A stretch of 23,498 nt of DNA. It comes from Haplomitrium mnioides. Its lineage: Eukaryota; Marchantiophyta; Haplomitriopsida; Calobryales. Made by a program: the position numbers and the translations under genes. The notes under the pieces are model-generated. The model was not told the DNA's origin, did not search any database, and saw nothing but the letters and a program-made list of their open reading frames with translations. This document shows, piece after piece, positions 12,901 to 21,567 of the stretch (within the stretch, counting starts at the first letter, position 1; every line of letters starts with the position of its first letter). The stretch spans positions 1-23,498 of the forward strand of contig JBNGIS010015931.1 in NCBI GenBank assembly GCA_049999725.1, given 5' to 3'.

Positions 12901-14718
12901 ATTTCTATGTAATTAAGAAATTTTTATTTAAATGTACTAGAAAATTTTGTAGCTCAAGTAGTGCATGTCTTTCTTTGTACTTAAAATGCGACTTGACTAG
13001 GTTGTATTTCTATGAACTTAAGAAACTTTGATTTAGATGTACTAGAAAATTTGGTAGCTCAAGTAGTACATGTGTTTCTTTGTACTTAAAATACCAATTG
13101 ACTAAGTAGTGTATGTGTTTCTTTGTTTCCTTGTACTTAGAATGCAAGCTTGACTAAGTAGTGTGTGTGTGTTTTGTTGTACTTTGAATGCTAGTTTACT
13201 AAGGTGTTTTTCTATGTACTTAAGAAATTTTGATTTAGATGTACTCGAAAATTCGGTAGCTCAAGTAGTGCGTGTGTTTCTTTGTACTTAAAATGCGAGT
13301 TGACTAGGGTGTATTTTTATGTACTTAAGAAATTTTGATTTAGATGTACTAGAAAATTTGATAGCTAATGTAGTCCATGTGTTTCTTTGTATTTGAAATA
13401 CTAGTTGACTAGGGTGTATTTCTATGTACTTAAGAAATTTTGATTTAGATGTACCAGAAAATTTGGTAGATCAAGTAATGTATGTGTTTCTTTGTACTTA
13501 AAATGTCAGTTTACTATGGTGTATTTCTATGTACTTAAGAAATTTTGATTTAGATATACTAGGAAAATTGGTAGCTCAAGTAATGCATATGTTTTTTTTT
13601 TACTTAAAATGCTAGTTGACTAAGAAGTGTATGTGTTTCTTTGTACTTAGAATGCGAGTTGACTAAGTACTCCTTGTGTTTCTTTGTCCTTTAAATGCGA
13701 TTTCACTAAGTAGTGTATGTGTTTCTTTGTACTTCAAATGCCAATTGACTAGGGTGTATTTCTATGTACTTAAGAAACTTTGATTTAGATGTACTAGAAA
13801 AGTTGGTAGCTGAAGTAGTGGTTGTGTTTCTTTGTACCTAAAATGCGAGTTGACTAGGGTGTATTTCTTTGTACTTAAGAAATTTTGATTGAAACGTACT
13901 AGAAAATTTGGTAGCTCAAGTAATGCATGTGTTTCTTTGTACTTAAAATGCCAGTTGACTAAGTAGTGTATGTGTTTCTTTGTACTTAAAATGCCAAATC
14001 AGTAGGGTGTTTTTCTATGTAATCAAGAAATTTTTACTTAGATGTACTAGAAAATTTGGTAGCTCAAGTGGTGCATGTGTTTCTTTGTACTTAAAGTGCT
14101 AGTTGACTAAGTAGTGTATGTGTTTTTTGGTACTGAAAATGCCAATTGACTAGGGTGTATTTTTATATACTTAAGAAATTTTGATTTAGATGTACTAGAA
14201 AATTTTGTATCTCAAGTAGTGCATGTGTTTCTTTGTACTTAAAATTCTAGTCGACTAAGTAGTATATGTGTTTCTTTGTACTTACAATGCCAGTTGATTA
14301 GGGTGTATTTCTATATAGTTAAGAAATTTTGATATCGATGTACCAGAAAATTTGGTATCGATACCAGAAAATTTGGTAGCTCAAGTAGTGTATGTGTTTC
14401 TTTCTACTTAAAATGCTAGTTGACTAAGTAGTGTATGTTTTTGTTTGTACTTAAAATGCTAGTTGACCAAGTAGTGTATGTGTTTCTATGTACTTAAAAT
14501 GCTAGTTGACTAAGTAGTGTATGTGTTTCTTTATACTTAAAATGCTAGTTGAGTGAGTAGTGTATGTGTTTCTTTGTGCTTAAAATGCGAGTTGACTAGG
14601 GTGTATTTCTATGTACTTAAGAAATTTTGATTTAGATTTATTAGAAAATTTGGTAGCTCAAGTAGTGCATGTGGTTCTTTGTACTTAAATGCAAGTTGAC
14701 TAGGGTGTATTTCTATAC

Positions 14719-14925
14719 ACTTAGAACCCTGACTAGTCTCATGTCTAGCTAATTTAAGGTTAATCAAATACTTGTATGCACTTACACTTAGAACCATCAC
14801 TAGTCTAACATCAAGGTAATTCAAAGTTAATCAAATACTTCTACACACTTACACTTAGAACCCTAACTAGTTTTATGTCTAGCTAGTTCAAAGTTAATTT
14901 AATATTTACACTGAGAGTACTAACT
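14719..14925. repeat. Short tandem repeat, about 67 bp, three copies
   Basis: The motif TTAGAACC followed by an ACTAGT-like word, a TCTAGCTA-like segment, AGGTTAATCAAATACTT and CACTTACAC recurs with starts at 14721, 14789 and 14855 (spacing 66-68 bp). The last copy is degraded. The sequence is unrelated to the 43/105-bp satellite and lies exactly between the satellite edge and the proposed chromovirus LTR edge. No coding content was seen. Confidence 0.75.
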
Positions 14926-15707
14926 TGTAAACGAGCTCAAAGAGCAACTTCCAAATGAGTAACAACTTCGAGATAACTCCAATAAAGTTATACAACTCAA
15001 AACCAATAACCAAACAAAATCCAAAAGTGCCAAGCAACCAAAAGACCAAACCAAACTGAGAGGAACTCTAGAATGAAGAGCGGGGCTAAGAAACCCTTAT
15101 ATTTATACAAGAGAAGAGGGTATCATCCATCTTTCTTCATTGACAAATCACTTCTAATTTCAACCCTAAAAGTGACTCTCTACTAAAAGTGACTTCGAAG
15201 GCAAGTAATCAGAACCCACACAACGTAAGAGATGCTAGACAAAGCACTCTCCTTGCTTTATATACTTGATAAAAAACACTTTGCTTACACAGGTGGAGGA
15301 ACCCTATTTGTTCTTTTTCTATCCTCTTCTATTTGGACCCCTCTTGTCTCTCTCACTTTGATTGGACCACCTTTTACTTTTATTCTTCTTTTGCCATATG
15401 TCCTTATCTTTAGAACCTTCCATCTCTTTTTAGTTCTCTTTCTGTCACGTGTTCTTATCTTTAGAACCTTCTCTTTACTTTAATTCTCCGTTTTCTACGT
15501 GTATTTATCCTCTTCTAAAGTAGTCTATCTAGACTCTCTCTCTTTCACTTTAATTCGTTGACTTTCTCTCCTCTCACCACATGTCCAACTCTCTATAATA
15601 GCAACTACTTTTTGCTACTCTAACTTAGCAATAGCTTTCTAGACATAGTTGACATCATATCTTACTTCATTTTTAGCCATGGCTTACTAAAGTTCGTGAC
15701 CGTTACA
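14926..15707 (-). mobile_element. Probable 3' LTR of the chromovirus
   Basis: On the minus strand it begins TGTAACGG at 15707, immediately after a purine-rich run, and a matching end GTTTACA falls at 14926, giving about 782 bp with TG...CA ends and a near-inverted TGTAA/TTACA pair. Inside, a TATATAAAG box (15257-15265) lies about 440 bp from the U3 edge. The U3 part holds a repeated CTTATCTTTAGAACCTTC motif (plus-strand reading, near 15404 and 15457), typical of LTR enhancer duplications. The 14926 boundary is inferred from end structure only, because no second LTR is present for comparison. Confidence 0.55.
15257..15265 (-). promoter_or_regulatory. TATA box of the LTR promoter
   Basis: TATATAAAG on the minus strand, set in a U3-like region about 440 bp inside the LTR edge and followed by the likely R region. 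Placement fits a Ty3/gypsy LTR promoter. Activity is unknown and the element it served is dead. Confidence 0.45.
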
Positions 15708-15722
15708 ATCTTCTTTTCTTTT
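15708..15722 (-). promoter_or_regulatory. Polypurine tract before the 3' LTR
   Basis: On the minus strand the run AAAAGAAAAGAAGAT directly precedes TGTAACGG. Its position after the chromodomain frame and next to a TG-starting LTR matches the plus-strand primer site used in Ty3/gypsy reverse transcription. Confidence 0.55.
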
Positions 15723-15774
15723 AAGAAGCAACGTTCTCGTTGCCATTAAAAGAGTTCTCAAAAGAGTGAACAAG

Positions 15775-15930
15775 CGTAGAGGCATTGGCCAAATTCTTTA
15801 GTGGCTTCATAAAGAGGGTAGTCTTTCCAACGAACCAAATACTCCACAATCTCACGATGGCTCTGACAACGTGTGTGTTTCTTTAAGAGCTGCTCCACCT
15901 CAAATTCCTCATAACCATCAATAAGCTCAA
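15775..15930 (-). pseudogene. Chromodomain at the C-terminus of pol
   Basis: The minus-strand reading contains EEFEVEQLL, then EYLVRWKDYPLYEAT, matching the chromodomain pattern (acidic start, Y-L-V-K/R-W-K-x-Y, then ATWE). In chromoviruses this domain guides integration through histone marks. The aromatic residue after EAT is replaced by lysine here. It follows integrase after a TAG (near 15945) and is followed by further stops before the polypurine tract. Confidence 0.8.
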
Positions 15931-17080
15931 GTGGTGGAGAGGGTTCTTAGGTACAAGTAAAGGTGGTAGAGTGAGGTACAAAAACACATAATAAAGAGAC
16001 ATGAAAAACTAGATGAATCTTGATATGAGAAGGTAACACAAGTTGATATGCCACTTCACCAATACGAGCAGAAATAGCAAATGGTCGAATAAAGCAAGTA
16101 GATAGCTTACGAGAGCAAAGCAAAGAAAGATTAGTAGTAGAGAGCCACACTTGGTCACCTATAGCAAAAGTCACTTCTCGAGGATGAGCATCCACATATT
16201 TGTTTTTGACAATTACGAGAAACTTCAAGTTTTTCCTTGGCACTTTGAATGCCGTGATGTAGACGATGGAGGAAATCATTAGTAGCTGGACTCTTGGAGG
16301 TTGATGCAAGATGAAGACTAGATAGAGTGGTTGGATTCTCACCATACATCAAAAAGAAAGGCGTGGCTCGTATAGAGTTGTTGATGGAGTTGTTGTAAGA
16401 GAACTCCACAAGAAATAGCAGTCAATCTCATTCTTTCTTCCAAAGTAAAAGCCTGCAACATATCTTCAATTGGTATGGTTGGCCCATTCAGTTTGACCAT
16501 CCGATTCAGGGTGATAAATGGTGGATATCGCCAATTTGGTTTTGAAAAGACCAAATATTGTACGCCAAAATATGTTGGTAAATTGAGTGTCATAGTCAGA
16601 GATAATAACTTTGGAAATACTATGATGAGTGTAGACTGCTTCTAAATAAATTTATGCTAACTCAAGTGATGTCACTGATTTGGTAGTTGGACGAATATAA
16701 ATCATTTTGCTAAGTTTGTTCACAAAAACAACAATAACATCATAACTTGTAGAAGTACGAGGTAGCTCATACACAATATCCATACTCACATATTCTCATC
16801 GCCAACTCGGGATAGGCAACATGTGTAATAAGCCTCCATGTTTAAGATTGGTCGTTTTGTTTTGTTGACAAACCAAACAGCTCTGAACATAGTTATCCAC
16901 ATCTTAATGCATTTTAGGCGAATAATATACTCGTTGAAGATTTTCCAAAGTTTTCTCAATTCCAACATGTCCACCAATTACCGAATCATATGCTCCATAC
17001 AAAGCTTCAGAGCGAAGATTAACATTATTAAGAACCCATACCTTGTCTTGGAAGAAAATCAATCCTCTCATCTCTTTCAC
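15931..17080 (-). pseudogene. Integrase region (decayed)
   Basis: Reading down the minus strand across several frames: a zinc-binding CLVCQQNK piece (about 16865-16895), the first catalytic aspartate in MDIVYELP (about 16765-16785), the second in ISDYDTQFT (about 16580-16605), and the glutamate region HPESDGQTEWAN (about 16475-16515). A GDQVWL segment of the GPY/F module follows, then HIKIHLVFHVSLL near 16000-16030. These are in the family's order. The usual arginine in DRDxQF is tyrosine here. Multiple frame changes and stops make it non-functional. Confidence 0.85.
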
Positions 17081-17290
17081 TAGATTTTTTTGTTGTGCAA
17101 CAATGATCTCTTCATCTTTTTTTTGTTGTAGCTAACATTTATGTCCACCAAGTAGGATGAATTGTGATTTCTGATAAGATGCTGAGTTGAGACATGCGAG
17201 TTAAGGCATTTGCACTTTGTTTTTTCCTTCCACATAGACCATCTTCATATGGAACTGTTGTCATCATTCCACCCAACGAATCTTTCTTTT

Positions 17291-17660
17291 TTAGAGCTTC
17301 TTTTGAGTTTCCAGATAGATTAGAGGTTTATGGTCGATTTCGACAATAGACTCCTTATCTCCTAGATAATGCTTCCAATGCTTGGTTGATAGCACAATTG
17401 CCAATTCTTCCCACTTTGTAGTATGGTAGTTTTGCTCAGTATTGCTCAACTTCTTAGAAAAAAGGCAATATGATGCCAACCATCCTCTCATTCTTGTTCC
17501 AAAACTTCGCCAATAGCTTTTCTCGATGCATCCATTGAAAGTTTAATTGGTCGTTTAGAATCATACCATTTAAGTGTAGGAGTATGAAGAAGTGATTTCT
17601 TCAATGCTTGGAATGCCCACTCTTGTGCGGCTCTCTAAGACTACGTGTGATTTTTCTTGA
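17291..17660 (-). pseudogene. RNase H region (decayed)
   Basis: The segment KLSMDASRKAIGEVL (about 17500-17560, minus strand) holds the first RNase H aspartate. A frame change near 17490 then leads to FSKKLSNTEQNYHTTKWEEL and HWKHYLGDKESIVEIDHKPL, the usual RT-RNase H sequence of plant gypsy elements. In the living enzyme it degrades the RNA strand of the RNA/DNA hybrid. Upstream, stops interrupt the connection to reverse transcriptase. Confidence 0.85.
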
Positions 17661-17814
17661 GCAAGTTGGTCAATGGTTCTTCTATTTGTGCAAAACCTTT
17701 CAAAAATTGATGATGAAATCCGATTAGCCTCAAAAATCCTCTTAGTTGTGTTTGATCACTAGAAGCTTCTCACTTCTGAATTGCTTCCACTTTCTAATCC
17801 ATAACTTGGATTTT

Positions 17815-18534
17815 TTATGCACTTACACGGTGGCCCAAGTAGTCAACCTCCCTCTTTCTATTTTCACATTTGGACATCTTGACATATAGCTTGTGGTTCT
17901 GAAGTACCTTCAATATAGTACAAAGATGTTGCTGATGCTCTTGAAGATTCTTACTGTAGATGAGAATATCATCCAAAAAGACAATAACAAACTTATCTAA
18001 ATAAGATTGAAAAGATTCATTTATAAGACCCATAAAATTTTCAAAAGCATTGGTTAATCCAAAAAGTATAACAGGATATTCAAAATGCCCGTATCAACTT
18101 CAAAACACTGTTTTTTGCACATCACCTCCTATGATTTGGATTTGATTATATCTGCTTCTCAAGTTCAACTTTGTGAAGTAATTTGCTCCTTGAAGTTGAT
18201 CAAATAAATCACCCATCTTCGGTAATGGATATCTATTTTTCACCGTTTGTTGATTAAGTGCTCAATGGTTAACACACATCCTCATACTGCCATCTTTCTT
18301 TTTCACAAATAGTATTGGTGCACCATAAGGAGAAATGCTTGGTTGAATGAATCTTTTTTCCAACAATTCTGTAATATGAGATTTGCATTCCTCCATTTCA
18401 AGAGGAGGCAAACGATATGGTGCTTTGCACGGTGGAGTACATCCTAGAATGACCTCAATCTTGTGATCAGTACATCGTTTAGGAGGCAAACCTTTGGGCA
18501 AATCATTGGGAAAAATATCATGAAACTCCTTCAA
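17815..18534 (-). pseudogene. Reverse transcriptase (decayed)
   Basis: Conserved blocks appear in one frame: IEVILGCTPPCKAPYRLPP, SPYGAPILFVKKKDGSMRMC, KNRYPLPKMGDLFDQLQGA, YGHFEYPVILFGLTNA, and the active-site block FVIVFLDDILIYS (around 17955-17995) with both catalytic aspartates kept. In-frame TGA codons at 18262-18264, 18100-18102 and 18094-18096 stand where arginine is normal (CGA to TGA). TAA at 17815-17817 ends the longest piece. The frame itself is intact over 700 bp, so decay here is mostly by substitution. It copies element RNA into DNA in intact relatives. Confidence 0.92.
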
Positions 18535-18739
18535 AACACCTTGAAATTCGTGTGGGATATTATGATTTTAATCCTCCTTGTCAATAGTGAGCTCAAGTAT
18601 GAATACTAAAAACACCATATCTTGTTTTTTGATCATATTTGCTCCAATCACATATAAGAGTAGGTGTCTTGAATGAGATCATACTCGATCTCTCTAGATC
18701 TTCCATTAAGATGTCATGAGTGTCTTTTTTCTCCAATCT

Positions 18740-19010
18740 ACTTGCGTATTATATCCTCATAACCACTTCATTCCAAGAATAACGTCATATCTTGCCAATA
18801 TTGTGATCTTCCACTCCAACTTCCCTTTATAGTTACCCATGTGTAAAGCTATACTTTGAGATAGTCATTCAATATACTCGCTTTGGCCATTTATCATTTC
18901 CACCACTTCGTGCTCTTCTTTTTCAAGAGGCAACTTCAACTTCAATGTTATCGCTCGTGATATGTAATTTTCTTTGGCTCCGGAGTCCACCAAAAACAAC
19001 CGCTACTTTG
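18740..19010 (-). pseudogene. Retroviral-type aspartic protease (decayed)
   Basis: Minus-strand reading FLVDSGAKENYIS (VDSG at about 18979-18990) is the catalytic D-S/T-G motif. It is followed about 65 residues later by RYDVILGMKWL (about 18755-18790), the second conserved block of Ty3/gypsy proteases. Two TGA codons interrupt the frame, one after SEYIE and one after GMKWL. No gag sequence precedes it. Confidence 0.8.
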
Positions 19011-19373
19011 AACCAAAAACCGCTACTGAGTTTATGTTTCACTTGGCAATCGAATTTTTTTTTCGAAGATTTGGCATTCAAAAACATCAAATTTAAGACT
19101 AAAATCTTCTTTTCAAAAAAAGATCGTTTTTTATAAACAAAAAATGCACATTTTCCATTTAGATTATATTTCAAATATTTTTCTAGAAAGAAAACTTTAA
19201 AAACAAACATTTTGGTTATTCGAATATTTTGAAAAAACTTGACACTATTGTGAATAAATTAAATTCATCAAAAAAGAAATAAAATATATATCTTTCGGTA
19301 GAAAAAAACTACAGGAAAATGTAAATGTCCATTCGGGTAAGGACTTTAAACCTGACTTTGAGCATTGTAGCCA
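19011..19373. other. AT-rich stretch without recognisable genes
   Basis: Between the protease remnant and the 37-bp minisatellite the sequence is AT-rich, with runs of A and T and no domain-like translation on either strand. The breakpoint that removed the 5' half of the chromovirus must lie here or at its edge. Confidence 0.5.
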
Positions 19374-19715
19374 ACAAAGTCTATCCAAGCATAGACTCCA
19401 AACCAGAACCATAAAGTCTATGCACGCATAGACTCCGAACAAGAATCCTAAATCCTCTGCGTGCTTAGACTCTGAACAAGAACAATGAAGTCATGCACGC
19501 ATGGACTTTCAACTAGAATCCTAGAGCCAAAACATGCCAAGGTTCTAACAAGAACCATGCAGCCTATGCAAGCATAGACAACAGAACAAGAACCCCTTGA
19601 CCAACGAGTGCAGGGACTCTGAACAACAACCTTACAGCTTAAGCGCGCAACGAAACCGAACAAGAACCACAAAGCCTTAATGCGCAAAGACACTAAACAA
19701 TGTGCAAAGACTCCA
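19374..19715. repeat. Diverged 37-bp minisatellite
   Basis: About nine units of roughly 35-38 bp, each built from an imperfect palindrome such as AAGTCTATGCACGCATAGAC followed by a spacer like TCCGAACAAGAACC. Units degrade towards 19715. The palindromic core resembles the 24-bp units in the introns of the neighbouring gene (AAGTCCATGCG and its complement), so the arrays probably share an origin, but the spacer makes the period longer here. Confidence 0.8.
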
Positions 19716-19878
19716 AATCATTCTAAGATTAGAAATTGAGTTCAAACCATTCTTGGACTATCAAATAGGTCAACTTATTCTTAGGCGCAATAAACCGAAT
19801 CTTGATGAAAAGACTTGTAATAGATTGAAAGAGAAACAAGATGAAACTTTGGCAAAAAAAGATTTGGAAAAAATAAAT
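19716..19878. other. 3' flank of the gene, nothing recognised
   Basis: AT-rich sequence downstream of the poly(A)-like signal. A plus-strand open frame runs from 19702 to 19950 but overlaps the methyltransferase 3' end antisense and shows no known motif, so it is not called. Confidence 0.4.
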
Positions 19879-19884
19879 TTTATT
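19879..19884 (-). terminator. Poly(A) signal of the ParB/methyltransferase gene
   Basis: AATAAA on the minus strand begins 28 bp after the TGA at 19912-19914 that would end the extended reading frame. Spacing and position fit a plant near-upstream polyadenylation element, though plant signals are loose and the AT-rich context makes chance matches common. Confidence 0.4.
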
Positions 19885-19911
19885 ATTGATGCAAATTGTA
19901 CAAAGACATCC

Positions 19912-20530
19912 TCAGACTCTCTCCTCTTCGGAAGGAACTGTCTCATCTAAATCTACAGGCTAAGCATTTGCAGCCGCTAGAGAATCCTGTCGAGACCTTC
20001 CAGTCCCCAATATTACAACAGAGTCACCAGAAGTACCTGTAGTACCAGGAGGAGCATGTTCCTTATGGTACGCAGAAACTATCTGTGACTCAGTTACATC
20101 GGATGGCAAGGAAGCCATCTCCAAAACCCTCTGAGGAATATAAATAGACTGACGTCTATCATATTCCACGGCAATGCAACTTCGCATCAACTTAAGAGCA
20201 CAGACAAGGCCTGTGCCAGACCTAGAGCAGAGATCAAGGACCCAATCTTGCTCTCTTGATAAATGGTCGATAAAAAATTTGTATAGAGCCTGCGGTTTCT
20301 GATGAACATTCACAAGAGCATCATCTCCTGGATGTTTAAGCTTTGCAGAAACTGCAGGGTAGCTAAAAACACTCCGCATAGGTTGTTGAGGAAGTCCGGT
20401 TGCAGAAGAAGCTTGCAAGTTGAAATTGCGCATGCTCCTCTTTACTTCCTTTGTCTAGTAGCCCACCGTCCAATACTCATGGGCATGTGCGATTCTGGGA
20501 CCACCAGAATGATGTATATTGCTTTTGTCC
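19912..20530 (-). pseudogene. Exon 4: methyltransferase C-terminal half with SAM motif I
   Basis: It starts DKSNIHHSGGPRIAHAHEYW, matching the W-x-K-x-N ... AHE-Y/F segment of beta-class amino-methyltransferases. TAG at 20455-20457 interrupts VGY-stop-TKEVKRSMRN. After a variable stretch, KPQALYKFFIDHLS is the helix before motif I, and WVLDLCSRSGTGLVCAL is SAM-binding motif I (D-x-F/C-x-G-x-G), with the first glycine replaced by arginine. RSCIAVEYD is motif II and IPQRVLEM the closing helix. An unrelated tail follows. TAG at 19960-19962 is followed by an acidic in-frame extension, PVDLDETVPSEEERV, to TGA (19912-19914). The family assignment is confident; activity is doubtful. Confidence 0.82.
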
Positions 20531-20627
20531 CTGCAAAAAGATAAACAACCACATCAAACATTGTAACGAAAATGCAAGAGAAATAAAAAACAAAGAAATC
20601 AAAAAAAATAAAATTGAAAGAACAACT
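20531..20627 (-). other. Intron 3, about 97 bp, AT-rich
   Basis: It ends TTTATCTTTTTGCAG at 20531, an excellent plant acceptor, and is T-rich throughout. The 5' end lacks GT at the in-frame position; the nearest GT (20625-20626) would shift the frame. Intron identity is supported by conserved methyltransferase sequence on both sides. Confidence 0.6.
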
Positions 20628-21187
20628 CATTAGATGCCATGATCAATTGCATAGTAGACTTCAAAAAGGGCATCCTCGACAATGCCAAACTGTTGCGAAG
20701 AATGTATGATTACAAAGGACCAAAACTCTGAAGTAGTTATTGCCGCAAAAGATGATACCATGTCGAAAATGTCATCTTTTGAAAACGGTTCCAAGTCATC
20801 ATGCTTACATTCCTTTAGGTTATACCTCTAAGGAATATCAGCAATAGCCAATGTGAAACACCTAGGTTTCATAAGGCTCTTCAATCGTCGGGCGTTGGCC
20901 TCCCCGTGGACTTGATAGAACGCCATGTTGAGGCCATCGACATAAGAAAGTAAGTCTTCTTCCTCATCTCTCACAACTCCTTCTGTTGTGAGAGATGCAA
21001 CACCACTTTGCTGCCATGCTTTCCACTCTATGGCCTTCTGGCAATGGAGAAGAAAAGCCGGAGGGTAAGAGACCAACATAGGAGGCTGGTCTTGTTCTTC
21101 GAAGGCTTCATCGACCCCAGATTTCTTTCTTCCTTTCGCAATTGCTGTCAGTTTCTTTGCTAGCTGGCGCTTGAAAGTTTTGTCCCC
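20628..21187 (-). pseudogene. Exon 3: methyltransferase motif IV region
   Basis: The acceptor TTTTTTTCAG precedes GDKTFKRQLAKKLTAIAKGR at 21187. The frame is open for 119 codons to FTLAIADIP followed by TAG (20828-20830), exactly at the last position of the D-P-P-Y catalytic motif IV of amino-methyltransferases. It continues in frame: RYNLKECKHDDLEPFS, then FWSFVIIHSSQQFGIVEDAL, the usual strand and helix after motif IV, and DHGI before TAA (20630-20632). The exon should end with TG so that TG|G makes the tryptophan of WDKSN across the intron, but the next bases are AG, not GT, so the donor is destroyed. Confidence 0.72.
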
Positions 21188-21257
21188 CTGAAAAAAATCA
21201 AAACAAAAACATTAGAGAATAAAAAAAATATTGAAAGGTTAAAACCCTAAAACATTT

Positions 21258-21467
21258 TAGAGTCCATGGGCGCATGGACTTCGAAGTCTATTCGTTGAGG
21301 GACATCAAAGTTCCTATGTGCATGGACTTCAAAGTTCATGCGCGCTTGGACTTCGAAGTCTATGCGTGCTTGGACTTCGAAGTTCCTGCGTGAAGGGACT
21401 TCGAAGTCTCTGAGCGAATGGACTTCGAAGTCCAGGCATGCAGAGACTTCGAAGTCCATGCGCGCAT
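21258..21467. repeat. 24-bp palindromic minisatellite in intron 2
   Basis: About nine visible units with the same consensus as in intron 1: half-site GAAGTCCATGCG and its complement, joined as GACTTCGAAGTC. The array runs directly into the N gap, so its full length is unknown. It sits upstream of the exon 3 acceptor, inside the intron of the methyltransferase gene. Confidence 0.9.
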
Positions 21468-21567
21468 NNNNNNNNNNNNNNNNNNNNNNNNNNNNNNNNN
21501 NNNNNNNNNNNNNNNNNNNNNNNNNNNNNNNNNNNNNNNNNNNNNNNNNNNNNNNNNNNNNNNNNNN
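21468..21567. other. Assembly gap (100 N)
   Basis: Exactly 100 N, the usual placeholder for unknown length. It starts inside a palindromic 24-bp array and ends inside exon 2, so part of exon 2, the donor of intron 2 and an unknown amount of repeat are missing. Confidence 0.98.

Larger units (their letters stand above)
608..14718. repeat. Bimodal AT-rich satellite array (43-bp and 105-bp units)
   Basis: Almost the whole interval consists of two interleaved units. The short unit is about 43 bp and runs from TTGACTAAGTAGTGTATGTG through TTTCTTTGTACTTAAAATGC to CAG. The long unit is about 105 bp. It shares the same ends but carries a 62-bp block containing TGTATTTCTATGTACTTAAG, AAATTTTGATTTAGATGTAC and TAGAAAATTTGGTAGCTCAA. 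The order of short and long units is irregular and copies differ by substitutions and small indels. The left edge is sharp near 608 and the right edge near 14718. Small open frames inside are repeat translations, not genes. No coding function is supported. Confidence 0.95.
14926..19010 (-). mobile_element. 5'-truncated, decayed Ty3/gypsy chromovirus
   Basis: Minus-strand order is protease, reverse transcriptase, RNase H, integrase, chromodomain, polypurine tract, LTR, which is the Ty3/gypsy order; the terminal chromodomain marks a chromovirus. All domains are broken by stop codons or frame changes, so it is a pseudo-element. Gag, primer-binding site and 5' LTR were not found: upstream of the protease VDSG motif (about 18984) the sequence loses all similarity, so the 5' part is deleted or replaced. 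Several stops sit where CGA arginine codons are expected (18262-18264, 18094-18096, 18100-18102), consistent with CpG deamination in a silenced transposon. The clade within chromoviruses is not assigned. Confidence 0.9.

Noticed and set aside
608-14718. CRISPR-like regular spacing
   Set aside because: Whole units are repeated and there are no unique spacers; the context is a eukaryotic satellite.
19702-19950. Plus-strand ORF of 82 residues
   Set aside because: Antisense to the methyltransferase 3' end, AT-rich, no motif.
21247-21459. Minus-strand ORF with repeated DFEV octapeptide, and similar ORFs at 22890-23330
   Set aside because: The 24-bp unit equals eight codons, so open frames follow automatically. 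The arrays lie between good splice signals or next to the gap, inside introns.
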